Source of the DNA: an uncultured Planctomycetota bacterium | Lineage (GTDB): Bacteria; Planctomycetota; Phycisphaerae; UBA1845; Fen-1342 | Direction: 5' to 3' | Length of the DNA stretch: 64,000 nt | Assembly (NCBI GenBank): GCA_900696525.1 | Contig: CAADGL010000017.1 | Coordinates: 104,326 to 168,325 of the forward strand | In this document: positions 46,417-55,330 of the stretch, piece by piece | Layout: the number at the start of each line of letters is the position of its first letter | Position numbering within the stretch: position 1 is the stretch's first letter | Notes under the pieces: model-generated | Database searches by the model: none | What the model was told of the DNA's origin: nothing | The model's input: the letters and a program-made list of their open reading frames with translations, nothing else | Made by a program: the position numbers and the translations under genes

Positions 46417-48303
46417 ATGCGTATCACGGAATCGAAACGCTGGATGCTGGGCCTGGTGCTGGCCTGCGCCGCGACCCCCACGCTGCTGGCCGGTGGCCTC
46501 TCGGACTTCACGTTCACGAAAGCGGTGCCGGCGGACGCGTACATGGCGGTCCACGCCCGGCAGCACGCGGGGATGGAGTTTCTCAACAAGCAGAACGCGC
46601 GGGTGTGGAAGGCGATTGAGGACGCGAGGTTCGAGAACGACGTCCGCCGGCTCGTCAAGGAGCTGTCGAAGAACGACCTGGACGAGGCGGAGTTCGAGAA
46701 GCGCTGGCAGCAGATGACGGACCTGGCGGCGGGGGTGAAGTGGGGGTCGCTGTGCGAGCGGGAATTCGCGTTCGCGATGAAGCAGGGCTTTCCGAACGCG
46801 GAGTTCATCTTTCTGTTCAAGCCACCGGCCGAGAACGTGACCAAGGACTTCGAGGGCCTGGCGGCGATCCTCAAGACGCTTCAAAGCCTGGAGCCGGGCG
46901 AGCTGGCCCTGACGACTGACGGCTCCGGCGAGCGCCAGGTTCACAAGGTGTCGGTCTCGAACTCGCCGTTCCCCATTTCGATGACGCTGGCGCGCGAGAA
47001 AGACGTGATCCTGTGCGGCTTCGGCGCGGGTTTCGTCGAGCAGAGCCTGGCGCTGCTGCGCGGCGAGAGCGGGCCGACGCTGGCGGCCAGCGAGCGCTTC
47101 CAGGAGGCCTTCAAGGCGCTGCCTCCGCCCACCGACGGGGCGGTCTTCGTGGACGTCGCCAAGATCATGGGCCAGATCCGCGGGATGATCTCCCAGGGCA
47201 TCGGCATGGGCAAGCAGTATTCCGGCGACGACCCTGAGCAGAGCAAGGAGCTGGAGCGGATCGAGAAAATCGCGAACAAGGCGATCGACGCGATTGACCT
47301 CTGGGAGTACGTCGCGGAGGTCTCGACGACCGACGGCCTGCGCACGACGTCCGACGGCGTGACGGTCCTGCGGGCTGACGCGAAGAGCCGGCTGATGTAC
47401 CAGCCGTTCTACGGCACGGGCACGCTGAGCGATCCGCTCAAGTACGTCCCGAAGGAAGCCGGCAGCGTCACGATCACGAGCGGCGCCGACCTGGCGGCGC
47501 TGTATCGCAACCTGATCGGGTTCGTGAAGGCCGAGATTCCCGAGGCCGCGCAGCCGCTGTCCGAGTGGGACGCCATGCAGGAGATGATGGAGCTGAACAT
47601 CGAGCGCGATGTGCTCGGATGGATGCAGGGTCACTACATGCAGTTCAGCATCCCCGGCCCCACGCCCTTCAGCCCCGCCAGCACCGTCATGATGATGCGC
47701 GTCAGCAACGAGGCCAAGGCTCAGGAGATGCTCGACATGCTCTTCGAGAAGATCGAGCCCCTCCTCAAGCAGCAGCAGGGCGCGATCGAAGTCGCCGACA
47801 TCGAAGGCGCCGAGGGCTTCCGCTCCGTCATGCATCCCATGGTCGCCCTGGTCGGGATGAAGTCCCCCACCCTGGGCGTCAAGGACGGCTGGGTCTTCTT
47901 CGGCAGCAGCACCGACGTGCTCCAGACCGTCTTCGCGACCGCCGCCGGCAAGCACGAGAGCTTCGCCGTCAACGAGCGCTTCAAGAAAGAGGCGGTGCCG
48001 CCCGCTGCCAACCTGGTCGGCCTGTCGTTCACCGACCAGACCAAGCTCGGCGAGGAACTCGGCCAGATGTTGCAGATGGTGCCGATGGTCGTCGGCTTCA
48101 TGCCGCCGGAGATCCGCGACAACCCTGCCGTGCAGTTCGCCCGCAACGCCATCGGCAAGTTCGGCCGCGTCGCGCGTACCTTCGACTACTTCCAGTCGAA
48201 CGCCTCGATGAGCACCTTCGACGGCAAGCGCGTCGTGACCCGAACGATCCAGAACTACCGCGAGCCCAAGGCGGCCGCCGCCGGCAACGGCGGAACCCGC
48301 TGA
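46417..48303 (+). CDS. Large exported protein, DUF3352-like
   Basis: 628 residues. The signal peptide (MRITESKRWMLGLVLACAAT, then PTLLAGG) leads into a body of mixed alpha/beta repeats. A repeated theme is the beginning of segments like VPADAYMAVHARQHAGMEFL and EAGSVTITSGADLAALYRNL, as in DUF3352-type proteins that monitor or bind surface molecules. No catalytic motif is recognised; about 25% of the sequence is glutamate/lysine-rich helix. AAGGAG lies 9 bases before the ATG. A hairpin follows 33 bases after the stop codon. The family assignment is an impression. Confidence 0.6.
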   Translation: MRITESKRWMLGLVLACAATPTLLAGGLSDFTFTKAVPADAYMAVHARQHAGMEFLNKQNARVWKAIEDARFENDVRRLVKELSKNDLDEAEFEKRWQQMTDLAAGVKWGSLCEREFAFAMKQGFPNAEFIFLFKPPAENVTKDFEGLAAILKTLQSLEPGELALTTDGSGERQVHKVSVSNSPFPISMTLAREKDVILCGFGAGFVEQSLALLRGESGPTLAASERFQEAFKALPPPTDGAVFVDVAKIMGQIRGMISQGIGMGKQYSGDDPEQSKELERIEKIANKAIDAIDLWEYVAEVSTTDGLRTTSDGVTVLRADAKSRLMYQPFYGTGTLSDPLKYVPKEAGSVTITSGADLAALYRNLIGFVKAEIPEAAQPLSEWDAMQEMMELNIERDVLGWMQGHYMQFSIPGPTPFSPASTVMMMRVSNEAKAQEMLDMLFEKIEPLLKQQQGAIEVADIEGAEGFRSVMHPMVALVGMKSPTLGVKDGWVFFGSSTDVLQTVFATAAGKHESFAVNERFKKEAVPPAANLVGLSFTDQTKLGEELGQMLQMVPMVVGFMPPEIRDNPAVQFARNAIGKFGRVARTFDYFQSNASMSTFDGKRVVTRTIQNYREPKAAAAGNGGTR

Positions 48304-48335
48304 GTCCTGCGGTCCGTTCCACGCCCGTCTCAACC

Positions 48336-48373
48336 GAGCCGCGAGCGCCCGGCCCCACGGGCGAGCGCGGCTC
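48336..48373 (+). terminator. Repeat-like hairpin downstream of the DUF3352-like gene
   Basis: GAGCCGCGAGCGCCCG pairs with CGGGCGAGCGCGGCTC (14 of 16) around a GCCCCA loop and is followed by TTTGACGG. The arm GAGCCGCGAGCGC matches the ends of the hairpin elements at 23.8 and 35.3 kb, so it may be a solo arm recruited as a terminator. Confidence 0.5.
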
Positions 48374-48466
48374 TTTGACGGCCCGGCCGCCGGTCGTACA
48401 ATCGGTGTTTTGGGCGCGGCATGTCGCCGGCGGGTCGCCGACAATGCCCCGCTCCCGGAGCGGCCC

Positions 48467-48991
48467 ATGACCCAGCTTGTTCGCCGTCGCTTGCCGACCG
48501 CCGGCCCGCTGCTGGCCTCGGTGGTCGCCGTCGTCGCCGCCGGCTGCACGAGCCAGTCCGGCGGCATCAGCCCGTCGTCCGCGTCGCGCGAGCCGGCGTC
48601 GGCGGGACCGGCGATGCAGCACCCGACCCTGGAGGGGATACCGCTGCCGGCGGGTTTCCGGCTGGTGGACGACCGCAGCTTCGGGGTGTCGACGGGGCCG
48701 ATGCGCGTGGGGCGTTTCGAGTTCCGCGGAAACGTCGAGCGCACGACCGTGGCGTCGTTCTTCAAGCAGTACATGCCCAGCGGGGGCTGGACGCTGCGGA
48801 AAGAAGACTTCGACCGCGGCGTGTATGAGCTGCGGTTTGAAAGCAGCAGCGAGGAATGCACGATTCGCCTGCGCGCCGAGGGGCGGGCGACGATCATCGG
48901 CGTTCAGGTAAGCCCGATTCCGGGCTCGACAATGGCCGGTGACGTGGCGCCGCCGCTCGGCGTTCGCAACGGCGCCTCGGGACGGCGTTGA
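48467..48991 (+). CDS. Small lipoprotein of unknown function
   Basis: 174 residues. MTQLVRRRLPTAGPLLASVV with lipobox VAAGC gives a lipoprotein. The mature part has an alpha/beta pattern (LPAGFRLVDDRSFGVSTGPM, RVGRFEFRGNVERTTVASFF, KQYMPSGGWTLRKEDF, FESSSEECTIRLRAEGRATI), as in small periplasmic sorting or beta-lactam-sensing-like proteins; no family is recognised. GGAG lies 7 bases before the ATG. It precedes the envelope operon by 80 bases and may belong to it. Confidence 0.65.
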   Translation: MTQLVRRRLPTAGPLLASVVAVVAAGCTSQSGGISPSSASREPASAGPAMQHPTLEGIPLPAGFRLVDDRSFGVSTGPMRVGRFEFRGNVERTTVASFFKQYMPSGGWTLRKEDFDRGVYELRFESSSEECTIRLRAEGRATIIGVQVSPIPGSTMAGDVAPPLGVRNGASGRR

Positions 48992-49071
48992 CGCCTGTCC
49001 GATGGTGATTCTCCGGCCGGCACGGACGCCGGCCGTTCCGCGCGGCCGAGGCCCGCGATTCAGGAGCAGAC

Positions 49072-49785
49072 ATGGACGCCGAGACACGGCACAAGCTGAA
49101 GACCAACGAGTTCGGCGAGGCGATCGAGCGGCTCATGACGTTCAGCGACCCGCGGCTGAAGTACTGGCTGGCGGGCATCATCGTCGTGGCGCTGGCTCTG
49201 GTCGGCTACCGCGTGTGGTCGTGGAACCAGCAGAGCACGCGCGCCCTGGCGTGGGCCGAGCTCGCGCGCGTCAGCACCGACGCACCGGGGTCCGCCGTCG
49301 CCCAGCTCGAAACGCTCATCTCCGGAAGCTCCGATGCGCGCTTTCTCGCCGCGGCGCGGCTGCGCCTGGCGAACGAGCTGGTCCAGGAAGCCAACATCGC
49401 GCCGGAGGCCGATCGCAACCAGCGCCTGCATCAGGCCGCCGGCGTGCTCAAGGCGATCATCTCCGACGCGTCGGCGCCGGCGCCGCTGGTCGCGGCGGCC
49501 CTGCTGCTGAACGGGACCGTGCAGGAGTCGCTGCGCGACCTGGCGGCGGCCCGGGCGGCGTACGAGGCGCTGAAGGAGCCGCGTTTCGACGGCATCCCGA
49601 CGCGCAGCCTGGGGCTCCAGCGGCTCGATTCGCTCGCGCGAATCGAGCGGCCCGTGGAGTTCGTGCCCGGCTTGCCGCCCCCGCCCGTCGTCGGTCCGCC
49701 GGAGCCCGAACCCGCGGGACGGCCTGCTGCGGCGCCGCCCGTCGAGCCTCCAGCCAGCCAGCCCGCCGAGCCGCCTGCGCCGTGA
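49072..49785 (+). CDS. YfgM/TPR-like membrane-anchored protein
   Basis: 237 residues: short cytoplasmic N-terminus, one membrane helix (YWLAGIIVVALALVGYRVWS), then helical pairs resembling tetratricopeptide repeats (AQLETLISGSSDARFLAAAR, LRLANELVQEANIAPEADRN, NQRLHQAAGVLKAIISDASA, AALLLNGTVQESLRDLAAAR) and a Pro-rich tail. The layout is that of YfgM-type periplasmic chaperone partners of the Sec machinery. AGGAG precedes the ATG at 5 bases. It overlaps the next gene by GTGA and heads the envelope operon. Confidence 0.65.
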   Translation: MDAETRHKLKTNEFGEAIERLMTFSDPRLKYWLAGIIVVALALVGYRVWSWNQQSTRALAWAELARVSTDAPGSAVAQLETLISGSSDARFLAAARLRLANELVQEANIAPEADRNQRLHQAAGVLKAIISDASAPAPLVAAALLLNGTVQESLRDLAAARAAYEALKEPRFDGIPTRSLGLQRLDSLARIERPVEFVPGLPPPPVVGPPEPEPAGRPAAAPPVEPPASQPAEPPAP

Positions 49786-50831
49786 GTCACGCGCCGGAAG
49801 ACGACATACTCGACCGTCCTCTTCCGATCGACGACGAAAGCGCCGAGCACGTGCGGCTGCGCGTGCGGCGGAAGCTGCCGGGCCGCCGGCTGGACAAGTA
49901 TCTGCACGGGCGTTTTCCGCACCTGTCGCGGACCACGATCCAGCGGCTGATCCGCCAGGGTGCGGTCACGGTCAACGGGCGCTCGACCAAGGCCAGCTAC
50001 GAGATGTGCGGCGGCGACCTGATCGACGTGGTCGTGCCGCCGCCCGAGACGCTCGAGATCGTCCCCGAGAACATTCCGATCGACATCCTCTACGAGGATG
50101 AGCACGTGCTCGCGATCAACAAGGCCGCGGGGATCATCTGCCACCCGGCGCGCTCCGAGCAGACGGGCACGCTGGTTCACGCCCTGGCCTACCACGCTTC
50201 ACGGCTCAGCACCGGCGGGCACCCGTTCCGGCCCGGCATCGTCCACCGGCTCGACAAGAACACGACCGGCGTGATGCTGGTGGCGAAGACCGACGAGGCC
50301 CATTGGCGCCTGGCGCTCCAGTTCGAGCGGCGCACCGTGCAGAAGGTCTACCTGGCGCTGGTGGAGGGCCGGGTGCACCTCGACGGCGACATGATCGACG
50401 CGCCGATCGGCGTGCATCCGACGGTGCGCGAGAAATTCGCCGTCCTGATCCGCGAGAATAAGATCGACGTGGCCAAGGAGGCCATCACGTTCTACGAGGT
50501 CCTCGAACGCTTCCGCGGCTATACGCTCGTCAAGCTCCTGCCAAAGACCGGCCGCACCCACCAGCTCCGCGTGCACATGTCCTGGATCAGGCACCCGATC
50601 GTCGGAGACAAGATGTACGGCGGTAAGCCCGTCAGCGAGCTGTCGCTCACCGGGCAGGGCAGCCCTGAGGCGATCATCGAGCACCAGGCGCTGCACGCCT
50701 GGCAGATCACGTTCCGGCATCCGATCAGCGAACAGCGCATGCTCATCGAGGCCCCGTTTCCGGAGCCGCTGAGAAGGCTGGTGGCGCTGCTTCGCGCCGC
50801 GCGGCGCGAGCCGGGGGAGAGGGCGCCGTGA
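49782..50831 (+). CDS. RluA-family pseudouridine synthase
   Basis: 349 residues starting at GTG in a GTGA overlap with the previous stop. An N-terminal S4 RNA-binding domain (GRRLDKYLHGRFPHLSRTTI, QRLIRQGAVTVNG) is followed by the catalytic core with the Asp in GIVHRLDKNTTGVMLVAKTD and the LLPKTGRTHQLRVHM motif. It makes pseudouridine in rRNA or tRNA; the target (RluC, RluD or another) cannot be told. Its place inside the envelope operon is typical of genome packing rather than function. Confidence 0.92.
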   Translation: MSHAPEDDILDRPLPIDDESAEHVRLRVRRKLPGRRLDKYLHGRFPHLSRTTIQRLIRQGAVTVNGRSTKASYEMCGGDLIDVVVPPPETLEIVPENIPIDILYEDEHVLAINKAAGIICHPARSEQTGTLVHALAYHASRLSTGGHPFRPGIVHRLDKNTTGVMLVAKTDEAHWRLALQFERRTVQKVYLALVEGRVHLDGDMIDAPIGVHPTVREKFAVLIRENKIDVAKEAITFYEVLERFRGYTLVKLLPKTGRTHQLRVHMSWIRHPIVGDKMYGGKPVSELSLTGQGSPEAIIEHQALHAWQITFRHPISEQRMLIEAPFPEPLRRLVALLRAARREPGERAP

Positions 50832-52243
50832 GGCGCGGAATCGTCATCGCGCTGGTCGCGCTTGCGCTTTGCGGGCTTTCGCGCGCCCAGGCGCCCGACT
50901 CGCTCGCATCGCGCATCGAATCGGTCCTCGGCAAGGCGTCCGGCGCGCAGGTCGGACTGCTGGTCGTGGAGCTCTCCTCCGGCCGGACGCGGTTCGAGCG
51001 CAATCCAGACCTGCCGCTCAAGCCCGCCAGCGTGCTCAAGCTGCTTACCACTGCCGCCGCGATCCGGCACCTCGGCGCCGATTTCACCTACCAGACCGAG
51101 CTCTACCTCGCAGGCGACGAGCTCTGGGTGCGCGGCGCGGGCGACCCCGGCCTGGGCGATCCGCGGCTGGAGGAGCGCGGCGGCCGCCCCCTCGACCGCC
51201 TGTTCGATGAGTGGGCGCAGGCGATCGCCGGCCGCGGCGCTACCTCCATCAGCCGCATCGTCATCGACGATTCGATCTTCGACGCGGTTCACCGGCATCC
51301 CGACTGGCCCGCCGCCCAGGCCGACCGCTGGTACCAGGCGCCCGTGGGCGGCGTGAACATCAACGACAACTGTCTCGACGCCGCCTGGAGCCTGCGCGGC
51401 GAGCACGTGGCGCTGCGCCTCCGGCCGCCGACGCCCGACGACTTTTATCGCAACCGCCTGCGCCCCGGCGCCAAGACAGCCGCGCGTGTCCAGCGGCCCG
51501 CCGACGGCGATGTCTTCGAGTTCATCGGCACGGTGGCGGGCGGCGGGTCGTTCCAGCCGACGGCGGTCGGCGACCCCACCGTGTTCTTCGGCCATGTGCT
51601 GCGCTACGCGCTCCAGCAACGCGGCATCGACGCCGGCGGGCCCGTCGTACGCCGCAGGCTCACGGCGGAGGCCATCGCCGGCGCGACGCTCATCGCCATT
51701 CACCGGACGGCGCTCGAAGACGTGCTGTGGCGCTGCAACGCCTTCAGCCAGAACCTCTTTGCCGAGTGCCTGATCAAGTCGCTGGCCGCCTACGAGGCGG
51801 GCGGCCGGCGCGGCGATGCGCCGGGGAGCTGGGATGCCGGCGTACGCGTGGTCGCTCGCGAGATGGAGCGCCTGGGGGTTGATCTGCGGGGCGCCAGCGT
51901 CCGCGACGGCAGCGGCCTCAGTCACGAGAACCGCGTGACGGCGCGGCAGGTGGTGGCGGTGCTGGCTGCGATGCACCGCGGGCCGAGCGCTCAGCCGTTC
52001 CTTGATTCGCTGGCACAACCCGGGCAACCGGGTACGATGCGATCTCAGTTCGCCGACCGGCGCCTGCTCGGGCGTCTGCGCGGCAAGACGGGCACGATCC
52101 AGGGCGTGAAAGCCCTGGCGGGCCTTATCGACGCGACCGACGGCGGCACGCTGGGCTTCGCACTGCTGGTCAACGGCGCAGCGCCGGATGCGCTTCCGCT
52201 CGAATTGTGCCGCGTGCTGGCCGGCGCCGGCCCGTCGCCGTGA
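50828..52243 (+). CDS. dacB: D-alanyl-D-alanine carboxypeptidase/endopeptidase (PBP4 type, peptidase S13)
   Basis: 471 residues, GTG start in a GTGA overlap. A signal peptide (VALALCGLSRAQA) is followed by the S13 motifs: Ser68/Lys71 in KPASVLKLL (SxxK), SQN in CNAFSQNLFAECL and KTG in LRGKTGTIQG. The enzyme trims D-Ala or cleaves cross-links in periplasmic peptidoglycan. Its presence suggests a peptidoglycan-like wall. It lies among lipid A genes, and coupling with the preceding gene implies matched amounts. Confidence 0.93.
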   Translation: MRRGIVIALVALALCGLSRAQAPDSLASRIESVLGKASGAQVGLLVVELSSGRTRFERNPDLPLKPASVLKLLTTAAAIRHLGADFTYQTELYLAGDELWVRGAGDPGLGDPRLEERGGRPLDRLFDEWAQAIAGRGATSISRIVIDDSIFDAVHRHPDWPAAQADRWYQAPVGGVNINDNCLDAAWSLRGEHVALRLRPPTPDDFYRNRLRPGAKTAARVQRPADGDVFEFIGTVAGGGSFQPTAVGDPTVFFGHVLRYALQQRGIDAGGPVVRRRLTAEAIAGATLIAIHRTALEDVLWRCNAFSQNLFAECLIKSLAAYEAGGRRGDAPGSWDAGVRVVAREMERLGVDLRGASVRDGSGLSHENRVTARQVVAVLAAMHRGPSAQPFLDSLAQPGQPGTMRSQFADRRLLGRLRGKTGTIQGVKALAGLIDATDGGTLGFALLVNGAAPDALPLELCRVLAGAGPSP

Positions 52244-52303
52244 AAAGGCAACGGCGGCCGGTGGACGCAGGCCCCTGAACATCAGACCCTGGGAGAAACC
52301 AGA

Positions 52304-52990
52304 ATGAACGCGAAATGGCTGAACGGCGCCGTGGCAGGCGTGGTTGTCGGGTTGGCGCTGCTGATCGCGACCGGCGCCCTTCGAGCGCAAGGCACGTCGG
52401 CGCGGAGCTCGTGCTGCGTGGCGAGCATCGACGTGGTCAAGGTCTTCAACGAGTTCCAGCGGCAGAAGGATCTCCAGGAGGACCTGCGCCAGACGCAGCA
52501 GGCGCTCCAGGCCGAGAACGACGCGCGACGCCAGCGCATCGACTCGCTCCAGGCCACGCTCGCCGCGCTCGACCCGACCGATCCGACCGCCAAGGGCCGC
52601 TGGGGCGAGCTGCTGCGCATGCAGATCGACTACAAGAACTGGGCCGATTTCAGCCAGGCCGAGGTCGAGCGCGAGGTCGGCGTCTGGACCGCGCGCATGT
52701 ACCAGGAGATCCTCGCCGCCACGCAGGAAGTCGCCGAGGCCCAGGCGCTTCAGATCGTCGTCTATCGTGACGAGTTCGAGCCCGTCGCCAACGTGCAGCA
52801 GGTCCGCGAGCAGATCCGCGCCCGGCGCGTCGTCTACGCCAGCCCCACGACCGATCTGACCCAGACCGTGCTCGACCGGCTCAACTCGGCCTACCGCGGC
52901 CAACCACGCACCCGCATGCTCGGCACCACCCTTCAAAACCCCGCGGGCGCCGCCGGCAACCCGCCCGCGGGCGGCGGCCGCAACCCGTGA
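52304..52990 (+). CDS. OmpH/Skp-family periplasmic chaperone
   Basis: 228 residues. A signal peptide (NGAVAGVVVGLALLIATGAL) precedes VASIDVVKVFNEFQRQKDLQ and a long helical hairpin (QQALQAENDARRQRIDSLQA, ATLAALDPTDPTAKGRWGEL, and the returning helix EVEREVGVWTARMYQEILAA), the Skp/OmpH tentacle. It should escort unfolded outer-membrane proteins. GGGAG stands 8 bases before the ATG. The Skp-like gene directly before lpxD is a conserved order in Gram-negative genomes (skp-lpxD-fabZ-lpxA). It overlaps lpxD by GTGA. Confidence 0.9.
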   Translation: MNAKWLNGAVAGVVVGLALLIATGALRAQGTSARSSCCVASIDVVKVFNEFQRQKDLQEDLRQTQQALQAENDARRQRIDSLQATLAALDPTDPTAKGRWGELLRMQIDYKNWADFSQAEVEREVGVWTARMYQEILAATQEVAEAQALQIVVYRDEFEPVANVQQVREQIRARRVVYASPTTDLTQTVLDRLNSAYRGQPRTRMLGTTLQNPAGAAGNPPAGGGRNP

Positions 52991-54033
52991 GCCGCGAGCT
53001 GACTGTCGCTGACCTGGCCGCCGCGCTCGGCGGGCGCGTCGAGGGCAACCCCGCCCGCGTGCTGCGCCGCGTCGCCGCGCTCGATAACGCGGGCCCAGAC
53101 GCGCTCGCCTGGTTCCTGGGCGGCCGGCACCAGGCCGCCCTCGAGGCCAGCGCGGCGGGCGCCGTGCTCGTCCAGTTGGACACGCCGCACCTGCCCGGGC
53201 GCACGTTCGTCTACGTTGCCGACCCGGAGCTCGCGCTCTGCGAGGCGCTGCGACTGCTCGCTCCGCCGCCGGAGCGCGTCCCGGCCGGCGTTCATGCGAC
53301 GGCGGTGGTGGCGGGGGACGCGGTGGTTGAGGGAGCGGCGATCGGCCCGCACGTGGTGATCGGCCCCGGGTCGCGTGTGGGGCCGGGCACGGAGCTGCAC
53401 GCGGGCGTGTTCATCGGCGGGGACGTGACGATCGGCCGCGATTGTGTGATCTGGCCGAACGTGGTGATCCGCGAGCGCGTGACGATCGGCGATCGCGTGG
53501 TCATCCACGCGAACGCCACGATCGGTGCGGACGGATTCGGTTACATCAACCGGCGGGGGCGGCAGATCAAGGTCCCACAGGTCGGGACCGTGCACATCGA
53601 AGACGACGTCGAGATCGGGGCGAACACCGCCGTCGACCGGGCCAAGACCGGCGTGACGCGCATCGGCCGCGGGACCAAGATTGATAACCTTGTGCAGATC
53701 GGTCACAATTGCACAATTGGTGAAGACTGCATCATCGTTGCGCAGTGCGGCGTGTCGGGTTCCACGAGCCTGGGGCGCGGCGTCGTGCTGGCCGGCCAGG
53801 TTGGGCTGATCGAGCACCTGCGGCTCGGTGACGGAGTGATGGTCATGGCCCAATCGGGTGTCACGCGCGACGTTCCGTCGGGCGTCGTGATGCGTGGTTC
53901 GCCGGCGGTGGAGGCGCGCGCCTACGCCCGGCACGAGGCGGCGGCGCGGCGCCTGCCGGAGTTCATCAAGCAGATGCGCGAGTTGACCAAGCGGGTGGCG
54001 CGCCTTGAGTCGTCAGCAGACCATCGAGAATGA
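52987..54033 (+). CDS. lpxD: UDP-3-O-acylglucosamine N-acyltransferase
   Basis: 348 residues starting at GTG in a GTGA overlap with ompH. The N-terminal uridine-binding domain (ADLAAALGGRVEGNPARVLR) is followed by a left-handed beta-helix with many hexapeptides (GVHATAVVAGDAVVEGAAIG onward), the FGYINRRGRQIKVPQVG loop and the catalytic His in DNLVQIGHNCTIGEDC. A C-terminal helix (AAARRLPEFIKQMRELTKRV) matches LpxD. It adds the second acyl chain to the lipid A precursor. The end overlaps the next gene by 29 bases. Confidence 0.96.
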   Translation: MSRELTVADLAAALGGRVEGNPARVLRRVAALDNAGPDALAWFLGGRHQAALEASAAGAVLVQLDTPHLPGRTFVYVADPELALCEALRLLAPPPERVPAGVHATAVVAGDAVVEGAAIGPHVVIGPGSRVGPGTELHAGVFIGGDVTIGRDCVIWPNVVIRERVTIGDRVVIHANATIGADGFGYINRRGRQIKVPQVGTVHIEDDVEIGANTAVDRAKTGVTRIGRGTKIDNLVQIGHNCTIGEDCIIVAQCGVSGSTSLGRGVVLAGQVGLIEHLRLGDGVMVMAQSGVTRDVPSGVVMRGSPAVEARAYARHEAAARRLPEFIKQMRELTKRVARLESSADHRE

Positions 54034-55321
54034 GGCCCGGCTCAGCGGCCGGGGCCTGTTCACCGGCGCCGCGGTGAATGTGCGCTTCCTGCCCGCGCCG
54101 CCCGGCAGCGGCGTGTTGTTCGTTCGCAGTGATCAGGCCAAGCCGGTGCGCATCCCCGCGCGCCTGGACAACCTGACGAAGCGCGCCCGCCGGACGTCGC
54201 TGCGAAACGGGACCGTGGCGATCGAGACGGTCGAGCACTGCCTGGCGGCCATCCGCGGCTTGTCCATCGACAACCTCGTCGTCGAGCTGGACAACACGGA
54301 GCTTCCGGCGACGGACGGCAGCTCACTGCCGTTCGTCGAGGCGTTGCGCAGCGCGGGCATCGCGCCGCAGGAGGCCGAGCGCGACACACTGGTGATTCGC
54401 GAGACGCTGCGCGTCTGCGAAGGCGACGCCGAGCTCGTGGCGTGGCCGGGCGACGAGTCGCGCCTGGAGATCATCTACGAGCTGGACTACGGGGCCGACA
54501 GCCCCGTCGGCCGGCAGATTCAGCGCTTCACGCTCGATGACGACGACTTCGCCGCGCAGCTCGCGCCGGCGCGCACGTTTGTGACCGAGGAGGAGGCCGC
54601 GCAGTTGCGGGCCGCCGGGCTCGGCCAGCACCTGACCTACCGTGACATCCTGGTCATCGGCCGCGACGGGCCGATCGACAACGCCCTGCGCTTCCCGGAC
54701 GAGTGCGTGCGTCACAAGATTCTCGACCTCGTCGGCGACCTGATGCTGGTCGGCTCCTTCGTTGCCGGCCGCGTCTACGCCCGCAAGAGCGGGCACAACC
54801 TCAATCATGAGCTCGTGCGTAAGCTGCTCGAGCAGCGCCAGGCCGAGCACCTGGGCCGGCTCCTGACCTCCAGGTCCAAGCTCGACATCCGCCAGATTCA
54901 GCGCATCCTCCCGCATCGATACCCCATGCTCCTGGTCGACCGCGTCATCGAGATGCAGGCCGACCGCCGCGCCGTCGGCGTCAAGAACGTCACCATCAAC
55001 GAGGCCTTCTTCCAGGGGCACTACCCGCGCACGCCGATCATGCCCGGCGTGCTGCTGATCGAGGCCATGGCGCAGCTCGGGGGGGTGCTGCTCTCGCAGA
55101 AACTCGAGCATACGGGTAAGGTGGCCGTGTTGCTGAGCCTCGACAAGGTCAAGTTCCGCCGCGCGGTCGTCCCGGGCGACCAGGTTCTGATCGAGGCGAC
55201 GGCCCGCCGGGTCAAGTCACGCACCGGCGAGGTCTTTTGCCGCGCGACCGTCGGCGAGGAGCTGGCCGCGGAGGCGATGATCCGTTTCATGATGGTCGAC
55301 GCCGATCCGCTGGATGGGTGA
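54005..55321 (+). CDS. lpxC/fabZ: Fused UDP-3-O-acyl-N-acetylglucosamine deacetylase / 3-hydroxyacyl-ACP dehydratase
   Basis: 438 residues from a TTG start (GGTGG upstream). The first 290 residues are LpxC: zinc His in TVEHCLAAI, ATDGSSLPFVEAL, and HKILDLVGDLMLVG (His and Asp) plus SGHNLNHELVRKL. A short linker leads into FabZ: LPHRYPMLLVDRVIEM, then GHYPRTPIMPGVLLIEAMAQ with the catalytic His and Glu. The fusion joins the committed step of lipid A synthesis with the fatty-acid dehydratase that competes for the same hydroxyacyl-ACP pool. Such LpxC-FabZ fusions are known from Bacteroidetes and planctomycete relatives. Confidence 0.95.
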   Translation: MSRQQTIENEARLSGRGLFTGAAVNVRFLPAPPGSGVLFVRSDQAKPVRIPARLDNLTKRARRTSLRNGTVAIETVEHCLAAIRGLSIDNLVVELDNTELPATDGSSLPFVEALRSAGIAPQEAERDTLVIRETLRVCEGDAELVAWPGDESRLEIIYELDYGADSPVGRQIQRFTLDDDDFAAQLAPARTFVTEEEAAQLRAAGLGQHLTYRDILVIGRDGPIDNALRFPDECVRHKILDLVGDLMLVGSFVAGRVYARKSGHNLNHELVRKLLEQRQAEHLGRLLTSRSKLDIRQIQRILPHRYPMLLVDRVIEMQADRRAVGVKNVTINEAFFQGHYPRTPIMPGVLLIEAMAQLGGVLLSQKLEHTGKVAVLLSLDKVKFRRAVVPGDQVLIEATARRVKSRTGEVFCRATVGEELAAEAMIRFMMVDADPLDG

Positions 55322-55330
55322 GCACGCGAG

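Noticed and set aside
48939..49781. Upstream extension of the RluA protein
   Set aside because: It runs through the YfgM-like gene in another frame with Arg-rich nonsense; the GTGA overlap at 49782 gives a normal RluA start.
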